A DNA stretch of 64,000 bases from contig NC_087069.1 of the NCBI RefSeq assembly GCF_963678635.1, positions 21,054,660 through 21,118,659 of the forward strand. The letters run 5' to 3'. Every line of letters starts with the position of its first letter. Position 1 is the stretch's first letter. Both the position numbers and the translations under genes were made by a program. Source of the DNA: Symsagittifera roscoffensis. Its lineage: Eukaryota; Xenacoelomorpha; Acoela; Convolutidae. Positions 24,001-34,030 of the stretch are shown piece by piece. The notes below the pieces were generated by a model. That model worked only from the letters and a program-made list of their open reading frames with translations, did not search any database and had not been told where the DNA came from.

Positions 24001-27000
24001 GCCCATGAAACTGATTCTAAGACCTGGCGCGCCATCGATAACTCGAAACTCATTCTAGTGAGAGCCTTTGTTGTTCCATTCACCGCCACCATTTGATAAC
24101 TCTGCAGCTAATCTTTTAAATACATCCGCAACTTTACCTAGTCCCTTATGATGAGTGTACACGTCGCGCAGAACAATGAACAGCCCAACCCTGTGACTGT
24201 GGGTGTTTGACTAAGACAAACGGCACAGATTCAACCATTGCTTGATAAATATATTTAATCAAAGTGCTCCACAATTCCCGGCCCTTATCTGAACGAACAA
24301 TTTCGGGTGCTCCTCACCGTTACGAAGTTTGAGGGAAAACTTCTTCGGTAACCGCTTTAAGGTCTGCCGCTGGAACTACCTCAGTCCATCGAGTCAGACA
24401 GCAGTCCATGAGAACATTCCCACATAGCGACAAACGCCAATAAAAAGATAATCCTTTTTAGCTACCTCCAAGTTTCTTTCTGGTAAGATGGTTTGTGCTT
24501 TAGATTCTACGCTAAACAAAATCCGAGACACTATTCACAAAAGTCAATTACGTGGCTAAACATTTTTTCCATACCTGGAAAATATCATTGGAACCTAAGA
24601 AACTTCTTAGTTCTGCTGCAACACACCTGACCTGTCTGCATATGAGCACGATAGATGACCACCTTACGGCCTGAACAGGGATTGACTGAAGCCCAAACAG
24701 CGTCGTCAGGAGGAACCTTCATATCAAGTCCATAGCGGTACAAAGCTGACCACAGCCGTTCTTAGTTATCTGGGATATCCAGATATTGCCTACGTAATTG
24801 TTTATTGACTCATCGGGCAGTTATTCTTAATCAAAAACAGCCCATGAACCTGATTCGAAGACCTGGCGCGCAATCGATAACTCGAAACCCATTCTAGTGA
24901 GAACCTTTGTTGTTCCTTTCACCGCCACCGTTTGATAATTCTACAGCTGTTCTTTAAAATACATCCGCTACTTTACGTAATCCCTTACGATGAGTGTACA
25001 CGGAAAATATTATCGCAACCTAAAGAATTTCTTAGTTCTGCTCCAACACACTTGACCTGTCTGCATATGAGCACGATAGATGACCACCTTACGGCCTGAA
25101 CAGGGATTGACTGGAACCCAAACAATCTCGTCAGTAGGAACCTTCATATCAAGTCCATAGCGGTACAAAGCTGACCACAGCAGTTCTAAGTTATCTGGTA
25201 TATCAAGATATCGCCTACGTAATTGTTTATTGACACATCGGGCATTTGTTCTAAGTCAAAAACAGCCCATGAAACTGATTCTAAGACCTGGCGCGCCATC
25301 GATAACTCGAAACTCATTCTAGTGAGAGCCTTTGTTGTTCCATTCACCGCCACCATTTGATAACTCTGCAGCTAATCTTTTAAATACATCCGCAACTTTA
25401 CCTAGTCCCTTATGATGAGTGTACACGTCGCGCAGAACAATGAACAGCCCAACCCTGTGACTGTGGGTGTTTGACTAAGACAAACGGCACAGATTCAACC
25501 ATTGCTTGATAAATATATTTAATCAAAGTGCTCCACAATTCCCGGCCCTTATCTGAACGAACAATTTCGGGTGCTCCTCACCGTTACGAAGTTTGAGGGA
25601 AAACTTCTTCGGTAACCGCTTTAAGGTCTGCCGCTGGAACTACCTCAGTCCATCGAGTCAGACAGCAGTCCATGAGAACATTCCCACATAGCGACAAACG
25701 CCAATAAAAAGATAATCCTTTTTAGCTACCTCCAAGTTTCTTTCTGGTAAGATGGTTTGTGCTTTAGATTCTACGCTAAACAAAATCCGAGACACTATTC
25801 ACAAAAGTCAATTACGTGGCTAAACATTTTTTCCATACCTGGAAAATATCATTGGAACCTAAGAAACTTCTTAGTTCTGCTGCAACACACCTGACCTGTC
25901 TGCATATGAGCACGATAGATGACCACCTTACGGCCTGAACAGGGATTGACTGAAGCCCAAACAGCGTCGTCAGGAGGAACCTTCATATCAAGTCCATAGC
26001 GGTACAAAGCTGACCACAGCCGTTCTTAGTTATCTGGGATATCCAGATATTGCCTACGTAATTGTTTATTGACTCATCGGGCAGTTATTCTTAATCAAAA
26101 ACAGCCCATGAACCTGATTCGAAGACCTGGCGCGCAATCGATAACTCGAAACCCATTCTAGTGAGAACCTTTGTTGTTCCTTTCACCGCCACCGTTTGAT
26201 AATTCTACAGCTGTTCTTTAAAATACATCCGCTACTTTACGTAATCCCTTACGATGAGTGTACACGTCGCGCAGAACAATGAACAGCCCAAACATTTAAC
26301 TGTAGGTGATTGACTGCACAAAACGGCACAGATTCACCCATTGCTGGATAAAAAATTTTAATCAAAGTGCTCCGCAAATCCCGGCCCTTATCTGCACGAG
26401 CCTTCTCGGGTGCTCCTCATGGTTACGCAGTTTGAGGGTCAATTTCTTCGGTAACCGCTTTATGGTCTGCCGCTGGAACTACCTCAACCCATCGAGTCAG
26501 ACAGCAGTCCATGACAACATTCATACATAGCGACCAACGCCAATAAAAAGATAATCCCTTTTAGCTACCTGCAAGTTTTTTCTGGTATGACGGATTGTGC
26601 TTTAGGTCCTACGCTAGCCAAAATTCGAAACATTACTCACAAAAGTTAAATACTTGGCTAAACATTTTTTCCATACCTGGAAAATATTATCGCAACCTAA
26701 AGAATTTCTTAGTTCTGCTCCAACACACTTGACCTGTCTGCATATGAGCACGATAGTTGACCACCTTGCGGTCTGTTCTGGGATTGACTTGACCCCAAAC
26801 AACGTCGTTAGGAGGAACTTCCATTTCAAGTCCATAGCGGTACAAAGCTGACTACAGCAGCTGTAAGTTATCTGGTAAATCCAGATATCACCTACGTAAT
26901 TGTTTATTGACTCATCGGGCAGTTATTTTAAATCACAAACAGCCCATGAAATTGATTCTAAGACCTGGCGCGCAATCGATAACTCGAAACCCAATCTAGT

Positions 27001-27075
27001 GAGAACCTTTGTTGTTCTTTCCACCGCCACCGTTTGATAACTCTGCAGCTGTTCTTTCAAATATTTCCGCAAATT

Positions 27076-27770
27076 TATTTTCTCATGTTCCATCAAATAC
27101 CCGATGTCTGACCCAAAGCCGATGACCTGTTGGAACCAACAATTTTCAAACAGTTTTTCAACTGAGTGTAGTCTAACACAGGTAGAAGGAGAATGCTTGT
27201 ACTGTTGTCCTGTACATCAGCAACCCATGGCAGGCCATTTCTAATAGATCCCTCTATATCTGTAGAATTAGACGTCAACCACACTTTTTTAACCCACGAT
27301 TCCAGCTCTTTATCATATAATGACGGTCTGACTCACTCGAATGATCTTTATACTCAGATAATCCCGACGCAATCCGAACTGGAGGATTTGTCTCCATTTC
27401 CAAGATAAAATCCACTTTTTACATGATCACACCATTTAACTTTAACTTCCTCCTCTTCGATGCATACATCTCCACTGATAACAATTTTATTTTTACCCTT
27501 GTTTACGCTCAAGGTCACACTGTGTAGAGACGTTACTAAATTGTTTCAGTGAAACCTACCCACTTCAGCTACCTCACTGTACCATTTGTCAAATTTAAAC
27601 TGCACCAACCCATCGGTTTCTCGACTCAGAGTCCTTGATCATCCAACTGAAATAACGTTTTACTAATAGAAAAAAACTAGTAGACAATGAGTCCAATCAT
27701 ACGTAAAAAAAGTCTTCAAACGCTTCCGCTCACTTTGGTAAAGAAGGGCAGGTCACTACTTCGCCAGCGC
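27076..27770 (-). pseudogene. retroelement remnant between gag and the array (protease-side?)
   Basis: Minus-strand coding sense appears in pieces: about 27510-27400 (KNKIVISGDVCIEEEEVKVK) and 27284-27093 (GLPWVADVQDNSTSILLLPV). The second is continuous into the first array unit on this strand. The position, 3' of a gag/nucleocapsid remnant, suggests protease or early pol, but no DTG active site is readable. It supports the idea that the array grew out of this element. Confidence 0.4.
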
Positions 27771-27779
27771 TCCCCACTG

Positions 27780-28420
27780 AAGTTTCCTTGGTTCGTAGCC
27801 CATGGCGCTGCTCCCCAGCACCCTGCTGCTATGTGTCCCTCAGTACCACATCTGTAACATTTCAACTTGCACGTGCTGATTTTACCTGGACAAACCTGGA
27901 TCGTGAAAAACTACCAGTCTCCCCGCAAGAAAAATAAATCCCGCTTTGCGCATCTTTTGATTGCCCTTTCTTTGCCATCTGACTTGATTTGGCGTTCGAA
28001 ACCAACGGGCCCGCGCTTCCATCAGCGTGCATAAGGTGTGATGTTGAACCTTCTCTAGACAACTCTTTAGCCGAATCGCACAATTCAGACAGAGAGAGAG
28101 AGAGAGTTTTTGTAGCAGGAGCCGAGTGCAGCTGCCTGCTCACTTCGTAAGGTGAAGCTCGTAAAAATTGACCCCTTTGAATTGGTTCAACAGTACCAGT
28201 ATCCATTTCCACAGTTTTTATATCAATCAGTCCTGCTAAACGTTTGAGGTCCGATTATGAGCGCCTCCGACGGTTCGCCTGTTAACCATTACTGACTGAT
28301 GAACAGTTCGTAGGTTTACGATGGCCTTTCTGATAACGCCATTAGCAGTGCGCCTTTCAACTTGTCGTAGTTTCCTTTCGCCTCTTCCTTCAGCTCGTGA
28401 AAAAAATTTAAGGCACTACT
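27780..28420 (-). pseudogene. retroelement gag with two CCHC zinc knuckles, inactivated
   Basis: On the minus strand, 28400-28220 reads a Gag capsid-like segment (HELKEEAKGNYDKLKGALLM, then GEPSEALI). The frame 28212-27862 follows, then nucleocapsid. One knuckle is complete in its own frame (CYRCGTEGHIAAGC, about 27860-27819). The preceding one reads SCGETGSFSRSR and has lost its His and last Cys. Gag packages the element's RNA; the knuckles bind nucleic acid. The frame shifts between the knuckles and there is a stop in the capsid part, so the gene is dead. A short (GA)n run at about 28090-28108 lies inside it. The strand agrees with the coding remains in the adjacent array. Confidence 0.78.
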
Positions 28421-28429
28421 GTGTGTTGC

Positions 28430-28970
28430 CTCGGACGTTTAAGGACCAAACACTTTATCGAATTTCACTGCCATAACCGTGCTAGATTTTTTAAAAATCA
28501 ATACAGAGTCTGTTTAAGTTTACAATTCATGGTACAACTGCATCAAAAAATTAAGGTGTCAAAAGGTGAACAAGTTTTAACATATTTTCCTACATGCAAA
28601 ATGCCGTGTGAAAAATTTTTGAACAGCTTTTTTGGTCTTTCTCACTCTAATTCCGCTGCTTTTAGTTTATAATTTTGAGATCTTGCTGTAATGTTGTCAG
28701 ATAGCAATGAAATTTGGCATGGTGAAAATACCAACCATATTGAACAGTTGTGTTGTCGATTCCTTTCATAAAAAAGAACTAAAAGAGTAAAACTGCCGTG
28801 AAAGCCTATTAATGAACAATAGTTCAAATAGTTCGAAACTGAAAATAGGTTCAGTTTTTTAGACACTAGCAGAACTCAACAAAAAACTCAGACCTTATAC
28901 TCATATATCCAAAAAAGTAAAAATAACTGCGAGGGTGCTAAAACTTGATTAAAGAGACTGGGGATAAGGC
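28430..28970. other. AT-rich, no recognisable gene
   Basis: Short frames on both strands lack domain character. Retroelement similarity ends near 28420. Confidence 0.4.
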
Positions 28971-28975
28971 AAAAT

Positions 28976-28981
28976 TTTATT
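28976..28981 (-). terminator. poly(A) signal AATAAA for the secreted Cys-rich gene
   Basis: AATAAA on the minus strand, 24 bases after the stop codon of the small secreted-protein frame at 29006-29284. The spacing is suitable for 3'-end formation. Confidence 0.5.
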
Positions 28982-29005
28982 GCTTGGTTCAATTTGTCGG
29001 CTCAG

Positions 29006-29284
29006 CTATTTGCTGCCATGGTTGTATATACAATAGAATTGGAGTGTACTGCAATAGTAGCCTTCTGGACAAATATGATCGACTTCTTTATCTGTCTTCG
29101 GGTTGCATGGCCTCCTGCGGCAAGTTCGTCTTGGTGGGTAACAATACGTAGTGGGGTCACAATCTTCGTCGATCATGCAACTCTTACCTTCTCTGTCTGT
29201 CCCGTAGTCATAATCATTCTCAGCCAATGATCGATAAGCAAAGAAAGCGATGGTTAAAACATGAAATAACAAAACAGAATGCAT
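29006..29284 (-). CDS. small secreted protein with eight cysteines (EB/Dickkopf-like spacing)
   Basis: A 92-codon frame. I chose the second Met of a longer 107-codon frame (29329) because MHSVLLFHVLTIAFFAYRSL forms a clean signal peptide, predicted to be cut near the alanine of SLAEND. The mature part has eight Cys spaced C-x5-C-x5-C-x6-C-x4-C-x11-C-x5-C-x6-C, two similar four-Cys halves (DCDPTTYCYPPRRTC and ICPEGYYC). This recalls EB, Dickkopf-N and similar disulfide modules of invertebrate secreted proteins. A TATTTAAAAG box lies about 110 bases upstream and AATAAA just after the stop, so it may be a complete one-exon gene or a terminal exon. It is the best candidate for a host gene in the window. 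Function is unknown; a secreted binding or defence role is only a guess. Confidence 0.6.
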   Translation of the reverse strand: MHSVLLFHVLTIAFFAYRSLAENDYDYGTDREGKSCMIDEDCDPTTYCYPPRRTCRRRPCNPKTDKEVDHICPEGYYCSTLQFYCIYNHGSK

Positions 29285-29391
29285 TATTGCGGCTAATGAT
29301 ATCGATAAATAGATTGATTCGGAAGTCAAACTTATCTTTGTTCTCTTTTGAAAGCAAGCCTAAAATATTGTTTTCCCGCCAACAGAAGCAA

Positions 29392-29401
29392 CTTTTAAAT
29401 A
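29392..29401 (-). promoter_or_regulatory. TATA-like box upstream of the secreted Cys-rich gene
   Basis: TATTTAAAAG on the minus strand, 108-117 bases before the chosen ATG, which would give a short 5' leader of about 80 bases. It is suggestive only, because the surroundings are AT-rich. Confidence 0.3.
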
Positions 29402-29409
29402 TCACTGGT

Positions 29410-30100
29410 TGTCATTCATGTCTCAAATTTGCTATGGTATTCAATACTCTTTGCTTCCCCCTCATCTTTCAGTTTTTTTTTACTAGTAAAGTTACTGTTC
29501 ACAATGTCCGATCATTATGCAAATTGACATGCGGACTAATAAGGATGTGCCAAACACATTTGATCTGCATAATTAACCTTGTGCGTGTGAGGTGGGGGAA
29601 GAAAACAGAGCCAAGTTATCATATGGCTGAACGCATGATGTTATAATGCAAATAAGAAAACCAAATTTATTCACCATTAAAACGTTTATTGAGTTATTCC
29701 ATACGCATAGAAAACGACCTGAATTTAGCTGTCTTTCACAATTGATATAACAAAAGTAACAAACTTTTATTTTTTGGCAAAATTTTTCAATGATGATTAT
29801 TATATTAAATTTTTGAATTTTCAAATTATCATACATTGTTCAAGGCGTACATTAACACCCCATACAAAAGAAAGAGGAATTTTCAGCGTTTTTGAAAAAA
29901 AAATTAAGTGAAAAGAAAATAAAAGCCAATTTTATCGTATCCAGGACTACGTTATGCACACAAAATATTAAATTTTGCATGCAAAATTTTTTTTTCGAAA
30001 AATGTTTGTTTGCGTACGAAAATCGATTTGCGATTGAAAAAAAAACAAAAATTTTTGGGCCAAATTTTCAAAATTACTTAAAAATTTTTTTGTGTCGCCA
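29410..30100. other. AT-rich intergenic sequence
   Basis: No frame with coding character; runs of A and T are frequent. The right part (29.9-30.1 kb) belongs to the same repeat family seen inverted at 57.4-57.6 kb. Confidence 0.4.
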
Positions 30101-30103
30101 TCA

Positions 30104-30160
30104 AAAAAATGCCAGTCATACAATTTCCATATATGGGAATTGTATGATAAGCATTTTTTT
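30104..30160. repeat. 57-bp near-perfect palindrome (hairpin)
   Basis: The two halves TCATACAATTTCCATAT and ATATGGGAATTGTATGA are complementary around a CCATATATGG centre. The flanking AAAAAATGC and GCATTTTTTT extend the stem. The TCATACAATT core recurs nearby (30241-30330) and at 57190-57400 and 57955-58090, so it marks an interspersed repeat family. Confidence 0.8.
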
Positions 30161-30352
30161 CAAAAAACGGAAACCTCAGTTTTTTATCACCAGACTGTTT
30201 TATTAGAATCAAACAGCCACAGAAATAAGTTTATACCAGTTTTCAACCATTTTTAGAAATTGTATGAAAATTGTATGACAAGCATTTTCCCACACACTTG
30301 ATGTATGGAATTGTATGATAAGCATTTTCGGTGTATGGAGGTCAACCCGGGC
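30161..30352. repeat. dispersed repeat ending in GGAGGTCAACCCGGG
   Basis: Contains further copies of the ATTGTATGA(C/T)AAGCATTTT motif and ends in GGTGTATGGAGGTCAACCCG. The complementary sequence (CCGGGTTGACCTCCATA) starts the similar block at 57161, so the two blocks are inverted copies of one repeat family. Confidence 0.6.
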
Positions 30353-30365
30353 CCCCAACTAAAGA

Positions 30366-30620
30366 GGGGGGGGGGGTAAGGTCGTAAACTGGGGGGTGAC
30401 AATATTTAAACCTACAACCCCCCCCCCCCCCACACACACACACACACACCCAAGTCGACCAATAAGTAACGTCGCCCTGTGTTCAACTATAAGGGGGTCG
30501 GGGGGGGGGGGGCAAATAGCAGTTGTGGTAAGCTGGCAGGGGGGTAAACGGCAGGGGGGTAAAGTAAACTGGGGAGGAGAGTAAACAGGGAGAGGGGATT
30601 AAACGAGGAGGGGGGGACTG
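30366..30620. repeat. homopolymer and G-rich simple repeats
   Basis: A G11 run at 30366-30376, C14 at 30418-30431 running into (CA)n to 30449, G13 at 30500-30512, then a degenerate G-rich repeat with recurring GGGGTAAAC-type units to about 30620. On the plus strand this could form quadruplexes, and such tracts often cause assembly errors. Confidence 0.85.
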
Positions 30621-30999
30621 GGGGATTAAATCAGAATATATAAGATAAAAAAATATAAATTTCGATGTGGATTGTAAAATTTTATGAAACGTACGTAGCA
30701 ACTGCACTGGCTCTTTTTCCTTCCCCCCATCTCACATAAGTTTAGGTTTCATGGTGTAACGTGTGGTTTTACAAGGTTGAGTATGAAAACTAAACATGTT
30801 TGTCAGGACCTAAATAATCCGTATGCCAAATTTGATATAAATCCGACAATGTGAACAGAACAAATGCTCTAAAAAAATTGCAGGTGGGGGGAAAGGAAAA
30901 AAAGCCACTGCACTAAACAGGAAATGAGATAACTTTGAAAAAAGTTCGAACATTCATGAAAAACACCCCCCAAAAATCCTTTATAACTGATTAAAATCG

Positions 31000-31135
31000 A
31001 TTATAATGAATTATATTGGCATAAAAACAGGATTATAATCCATTTTCAACAGATTATAATCGATTATAATGGATTATACTGACATACAAAATTTTTTGAT
31101 TATAATCCATTTTTAGTGGATTATAATCAATTATT
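31000..31135. repeat. clustered ATTATAATC palindromic repeats
   Basis: At least six copies of the self-complementary core GATTATAATC or ATCGATTATAAT in 135 bases, with irregular spacing. A further copy (ATTATAATCGATTATGAT) lies at 33000-33018, inside the small inverted-repeat element. Confidence 0.7.
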
Positions 31136-31529
31136 TGGTAAATGTCTAGAAACTGAATCGGGCTTAGTAATTTACATGATCAGCAAACTTGACGGATGCT
31201 ACAAAAGCGAAATTAGATGAAACTTTTTCACAGATCTGGAATTTTAGACGTCACTGCTATAAAAAGGAAAAAGCCAACAAAATTTTTTCTTAAGATTCAA
31301 AAAAAAACAATAGCACAAAAAAACATAAAATGAGAATACCTAACAAAACAATTTTTTTGAATGAGCATAAATCAAAATATTCCAGTAGAAATTTGAATTG
31401 AGTAAATTATGCATAAGTGGCATGTAAAATTTGTGTTCATTTTTTACAAGTTTCGGCAAATAACGCCCATAATGTTCCAATAATTGTTCAAACTGCTAAT
31501 ATTCTCCTCATAATTAATTTTCAGTCGTT

Positions 31530-32310
31530 GGATTTAGGCATTGAGTAACCGCCAGTTTTTTTCTGTGGAGTTGAGGGTTCACTTTTTGAAATTTTCGAGT
31601 ATATCTTTTTTGTGAATTTTTCAAGCTTTTCAGTTCTTGCAGAACTACCCATTAAGATGCGTGGTTTCATCCAATTTTTTTGTTCCAGGAAGCATGCCAT
31701 GATTCGCACGCGTTTGTTGTTAGGAGATTTTGTGGTCTATCATAAACGTTCCTCATAAAAACTCCAAATGTTTGGATCCAATTTTTTCGACATGATTGAC
31801 CAAATCTTAGATTTTTGGGTAGAAAATTTTCAATTTTGTGGCACAACTCAGATTGTTTTAAATTGCCAAAATTTGTGAACACTTGATCGATCGGCCAAAA
31901 TCTAAGGTCGAAAATTTTGCGACAGAATAACTGAAATAAGCGATTGTTCCTGTAGGCAATAGAAGACGAAAAATTTGAAATTTTTGGAAAACTGCTTGAG
32001 TATAAGGAAAAAAAACAGCCCAAATGATCGACTTGGGACATCAATTTTTTTCACGAAGGCGTTGAAACTCGTCTCATAATCGGGTTTGATAAAACTTGGT
32101 TCAAAATTTGTTGACACAAATTTGACGTTTTTCGTCAATTTTTTCCCACAAGAATTGGTAAGCTTTCTCTGTTTTTTCGCAAATCAGAGCCCAAAGTGAC
32201 GGAATTTTGCGGTCTTACACTACACTGAAAAATGTATAAATTTGACGAAACGGCTTTGGCGCAACCTTGAAAGTTCCGTCACACAAAGTTTTTTGGCTTT
32301 TTGCCAAAAT
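31530..32310 (-). pseudogene. MULE-type (Mutator-like) transposase remnant
   Basis: Minus-strand motifs occur in MULE order. CDGTFKVAPKPFRQIYTFFS (about 32268) carries the first catalytic Asp. SLWALICEKTEKAYQFLWEK follows. At about 32106 comes TNFEPSF, where the second catalytic residue of the usual DFE motif is Asn. Next come an aromatic stretch corresponding to the C/H region, AYRNNRLFQLFCRKIFDLRF with WPIDQVF, and TNACESWHASWNKKIG near 31690. MULE transposases cut and paste DNA using a DDE catalytic site. The Asp-to-Asn change, an internal stop after FSVV and several frameshifts show the gene is dead. I found no terminal inverted repeats clearly belonging to it. Confidence 0.8.
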
Positions 32311-32319
32311 TGTAGGTTT

Positions 32320-32810
32320 TTTAGCGAGAAAAAAATCACCAATCCAACATCTTGATGTAATATAAAATCCTAATTGTCGCTCGTTTTACTCCACATACCA
32401 TCTTTTTAGACGTTCTGCAAATTTCTAGCAATTTTCGGCAAATTTCAGTTTCGTTTTTTTAGCAGCTAATTTTGTGATACTTCGGATAGTTTTCGATTTA
32501 TGAATTCAGTGTTACTTGCTCGTCGTAAACGGTTTCGTCAGATCATTTTGGATTGAAGTGAGAGTTTTTTGGCGAACAGTTTTCTCGTAGTTGTGCATAA
32601 GGTCAGGTTTGTGACTGTGGTTGCCTGATTTTCGATTAGTTTTTGTAATTTCTTTATTTGTCATTAATCTTCCGAAGCAATTGGAGATAATAAAGGAGTA
32701 ATGACAACCAAATTTGGTTTTACCATTTTGTAAAATCTATAACCCTCATCGGTAATAAGATTTTGTCCACCTCAATATTTCGGTGGAACTTTTTTTGAAA
32801 TTTTGCTTTT
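32320..32810. other. AT-rich sequence, upstream side of the MULE remnant
   Basis: A little more coding sense may extend to about 32340 on the minus strand; beyond that nothing is recognised. Confidence 0.35.
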
Positions 32811-32816
32811 TTGGCC

Positions 32817-33266
32817 ACCGAAATTTAACTGTTGCCTGCAAACAATTTTGTTTTTCTCACACAACATGTCTGCAAACAATTTTAATCTCTCTCACTTTCG
32901 TCTATTTTCTCACAAATGCAGTTTTGCAAAAACGTCTAATTTCCTTTTAAGCATCTCCGTCTAATTTGTTTGTCGTCTAATTTCTCAAACGCCATGCCAT
33001 TATAATCGATTATGATCCATGGGTGCGGGCAGATTTCCAAAAACGTCTTCTCATGTTCATGTGTTAAAAGTGAGGTGTAATTTTATAATGAAGGGTTGAG
33101 ACTTAGACGTTAAGCAAATAAGGCGGAGGTACTTAAAAGGAAAATAGACGACTTTTCAAAACTGCAATTGTGAGAAAATAGACGAAATGGAGAGAGATTA
33201 AAATTGTTTGCATAAATTTGCGCGAGAAAAATATAACTTTTTTTATATAACAGTTAAATTTCGGTA
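32817..33266. mobile_element. ~450-bp foldback/MITE-like element with long inverted repeats
   Basis: The left arm starts ACCGAAATTTAACTGTT and the right arm ends with its complement AACAGTTAAATTTCGGTA (33249-33266). Complementarity continues inward, with an interruption near 32840-32870 versus 33205-33245, through CAATTTTAATCTCTCTC, TCTATTTTCTCACAA and TTTCCTTTTAAG, to about 32980 versus 33115. The central ~130 bases are unpaired. No coding capacity, so it would be non-autonomous. No target-site duplication could be fixed. Confidence 0.75.
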
Positions 33267-33269
33267 CCC

Positions 33270-33760
33270 AAAAATTTTACATAACAGTCATGCATAATTT
33301 ATTCAAGTCAAAACTCTCTTGTAATAAAATTTCGTTGGCCTTTTCCTTTTCAAAGTTTTTTTTGTCTAAAATGCCAGATCTGTAAAAAATAAATTCGGTC
33401 AAATTTCGTTTTTGTTGCATCCGTTTAAATTGCTTATTGTCTATTTTCCTAGGTTCTTTATAAAGAAACTTCGTTTGAAATAGTCTGTCCAAACATCATT
33501 TTATGCGAACAGGACACTTCAAACCAAATAAGAAAAGATACAGAAGGAAATCGATAAAGGAAATTACTGTAATTGCTAAGATTTAATTTTACCTGTTTCA
33601 TTTTTTGTTTCTTTGCTTTTTTTGTTTTGTATAAGAAGTTTTTTATTACTTTTGTTTCTTTTATAATTGAATTGGGGAAACATTTGCTTTTCTTTTGAAA
33701 CATCTCACTCAATGTGAACTTCGAATTGATACTCTTTTCATTAGCAATAACGTTTTAATA
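33270..33760. other. AT-rich sequence between two inverted-repeat elements
   Basis: Minus-strand frames 33277-33492 and 33458-33712 are Lys/Phe-rich products of base composition, with no domain character. Confidence 0.35.
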
Positions 33761-33766
33761 AAAGAT

Positions 33767-34030
33767 ATCACCCTATATGTTAAGATAGGAAAAAGATTTC
33801 CAATGTATTAAGATAGGGAAAAGATTTCCCGATGTATTAGGATAGCAGGTTTGAGATGGTAAGTTTCAGAAAAATTTTTGGCGCCCGATCTTACCATGTT
33901 TTAAGATAGTGTTTAGATTTCCCATGTATTAGAATAATGTATAAATATATCTATGTATAATGGTTAGAAATTCATTGTATTAACACAGGAAATAGGTTTC
34001 CCAATGTATTAAGATAGGGAATGGTAAGGT
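33767..34030. repeat. left terminal/subterminal repeats of the giant element
   Basis: At least six imperfect copies of ATGTATTAAGATAGGGAAA with irregular ~30-bp spacing, mixed with GGTAAG motifs. The matching region at the other end (56110-56389) has the complementary copies. Clustered subterminal repeats of this kind are common transposase-binding regions in DNA transposons. Confidence 0.75.

Larger units (their letters stand above)
20245..27075. repeat. satellite-like tandem array of ~838-bp units with alternating A/B types
   Basis: The motif CCAATAAAAAGATAATCC recurs at 20245, 21083, 21922, 22760, 23599, 24437, 25701 and 26540, giving unit lengths of 838 and 839 alternately. Two types alternate, A (838) and B (839). 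They differ at many scattered sites, while units of the same type are nearly identical, so the amplified unit is a ~1677-bp A+B dimer. The B unit from 24437 breaks near 25002 and joins the middle of an A unit, removing 413 bp in total. The last, partial unit (26540 to about 27075) is A-like at its start but clearly more divergent past about 26755, as expected at an array edge. The minus strand of each unit carries decayed retroelement coding sequence. Confidence 0.93.

Noticed and set aside
20245..27075. Possible CRISPR-like or ribosomal DNA array
   Set aside because: Units of 838 bp without short direct repeats and spacers exclude CRISPR. No rRNA-like conserved segment is present, while integrase motifs are.
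28080..28110. (GA)n run as a regulatory GAGA element
   Set aside because: It lies inside the decayed gag reading frame and is short; a simple-sequence expansion explains it.
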